Of a DNA stretch of 5,603 nucleotides, positions 4,759 to 5,603 are shown piece after piece. The notes under the pieces were generated by a model, which was not told the origin of the DNA, made no database searches, and worked only from the letters and a program-made list of their open reading frames with translations. The position numbers and the translations under genes are program-made. Every line of letters begins with the position of its first letter. Position 1 is the stretch's first letter. The stretch comes from Ignavibacteriales bacterium (GTDB taxonomy: Bacteria; Bacteroidota; Ignavibacteria; UBA10030): positions 1-5,603 of the forward strand of contig JACQPU010000028.1 in the NCBI GenBank assembly GCA_016207365.1, written 5' to 3'.

Positions 4759-5603
4759 ATGAAACATTTCCTTAAAAAGGCGACTCAGGCGGCCGCCATC
4801 CTGGTTTTGACAGCGATGGTTTGGTCCCAGTCGTTTGCACAGACGGCGCCGGCGACGAACGTGATCGGATACCCGGGCGCGGGAGTGATCCAGGCCGGGG
4901 ACCTCTGGGAATCGCTCCTGCCGTCGGGATTCGGTCCGTTCTATGGAGAAGCCGGTACTGCCCCCACGTTGGGCAACCGACAGTTCATTCGCTTCGGCAA
5001 TTTCGATCGTGCATGGACAACGCCGAACAGCCATTGGCCAGGCGCGTTTCCGTGGACAATGTTCTGGTCGCACTACATGCATGTGATGGAATACAACCCC
5101 GATAACACCTGGAACCCGGCGACGATTGGTGGTAACGCCAATCCGAGCTATTTTTCCGGCTCGGGGGTCAATTACTCTTATCTTGCATTCAAGTCCACCG
5201 TTGCAGGGGCAAGCAATACCAGCCGCAAATACAGCATCGAGCCGTATTTCGTCGATGCTCAGAAGAACCATGTTGTCTACGAAGCCGGATTCCCGTCAAA
5301 TCTGGGCGTCGATGTAAAGATTCGGGCGCATGGATTCTCTGGACCGAACTGGAACAACCTCAACGATTTCGTGATCGTGGAAATCGAATTCACGAACACG
5401 GGTGAGATTGATATCAACATGGATGGCGTCACCGAGAGCACGACGCACCAAATCCGGGCACTCGCGCTCAACATGGCCGGTGAAATCTTCATGTCGATTT
5501 CCAGCCAGCCGGGTGGCGGACGAAACGTCAACTCGATTTCCAATCGGTTCACTCGCATGGGCGGTTGGATCGGTGACCTGGATCCGAATAACGAGCCGTG
5601 GGC
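4759..5603 (+). CDS. Secreted protein of unrecognised family, partner candidate of the TBDR (partial, 3' end missing)
   Basis: An open frame without stop from the ATG at 4759 to the window edge: 281 full codons, C-terminus missing. Residues 1-27 form a clear signal peptide (MKHFLKK, then a hydrophobic stretch, likely cut SFA|QTA). There is no cysteine at the cleavage site, so it is not a lipoprotein, unlike SusD. The mature part is rich in aromatic residues, Asn and Gly (for example HWPGAFPWTMFWSHYMHVMEY at about 94-114, shown here as the densest stretch). Beta-type segments such as NDFVIVEIEFTNTGE (about 202-216) resemble secreted beta-sandwich proteins. DINMDG (218-223) has a DxNxDG calcium-type pattern. 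The protein may be surface-exposed or periplasmic, perhaps ending in a type IX sorting or outer-membrane domain beyond the window, but this cannot be seen. Its place directly after the TBDR suggests a shared ligand. I do not recognise the family. Confidence 0.85.
   Translation, partial: MKHFLKKATQAAAILVLTAMVWSQSFAQTAPATNVIGYPGAGVIQAGDLWESLLPSGFGPFYGEAGTAPTLGNRQFIRFGNFDRAWTTPNSHWPGAFPWTMFWSHYMHVMEYNPDNTWNPATIGGNANPSYFSGSGVNYSYLAFKSTVAGASNTSRKYSIEPYFVDAQKNHVVYEAGFPSNLGVDVKIRAHGFSGPNWNNLNDFVIVEIEFTNTGEIDINMDGVTESTTHQIRALALNMAGEIFMSISSQPGGGRNVNSISNRFTRMGGWIGDLDPNNEPW
5410..5427 (+). other. DxNxDG calcium-type motif in the third gene
   Basis: Residues 218-223 read DINMDG, with a further Glu at 226. 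The first six positions fit the calcium loop of EF-hand or dockerin-like sites, but position 12 is Thr rather than Glu or Asp, so it is only a partial match. Confidence 0.35.

Noticed and set aside
4741..5271. Minus-strand open frame of 176 codons opposite the third gene
   Set aside because: The plus-strand frame has a Shine-Dalgarno, a signal peptide and 281 open codons; the antisense product looks like reverse-frame noise.
1..5603. CRISPR array, insertion sequence, tRNA or rRNA
   Set aside because: No regularly spaced repeats, transposase frame, terminal inverted repeats or RNA-gene signatures were seen on either strand.

Overview
The window looks like a fragment of a polysaccharide-utilisation-type locus from a Gram-negative bacterium of the FCB (Bacteroidota-Ignavibacteriota-Chlorobiota) group. 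The main evidence is a large outer-membrane TonB-dependent receptor (TBDR) with an N-terminal carboxypeptidase-regulatory-like domain, plus two other exported proteins. All four candidate translation starts have strong Shine-Dalgarno sequences, and there is a textbook TTGACA-17-TATACT promoter. Class Bacteroidia and Flavobacteriia usually use neither, so a lineage such as Ignavibacteria, Calditrichota or a related candidate phylum is more likely. This placement is inference; no rRNA or marker gene is present.

Layout, all on the + strand. Bases 1-85 form a repeat-rich 5' region with several small inverted repeats. Bases 86-1231 encode a secreted DUF2961 / glycoside hydrolase family 172 enzyme. 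Bases 1232-1701 are a 470-bp intergenic and leader region. It holds a 9-bp direct repeat with 21-bp periodicity, a consensus sigma70-type promoter, a perfect 18-bp palindrome just after the predicted transcription start, and a long 5' leader with a second Shine-Dalgarno/ATG pair in frame with the next gene. Bases 1702-4725 encode the 1007-residue TBDR. After a 33-bp gap, a third gene starts at 4759 and runs off the right edge; it encodes a secreted protein of unrecognised family (281 complete codons visible).

Probable joint function (inference): the GH172 enzyme would cleave a furanose-containing glycan (fructo- or arabinofuranosyl linkages are the known GH172 substrates) in the periplasm or outside the cell. 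The TBDR would import a released or bound ligand using TonB energy. The third protein sits where SusD would be in a SusCD pair, but it has no lipobox cysteine and no recognisable SusD sequence, so it may be a non-canonical partner. The TBDR and third gene look co-transcribed from the promoter near 1353-1381. The GH172 gene may be transcribed separately or read through into them.

No tRNA, rRNA, CRISPR array, insertion sequence or integrase was seen.
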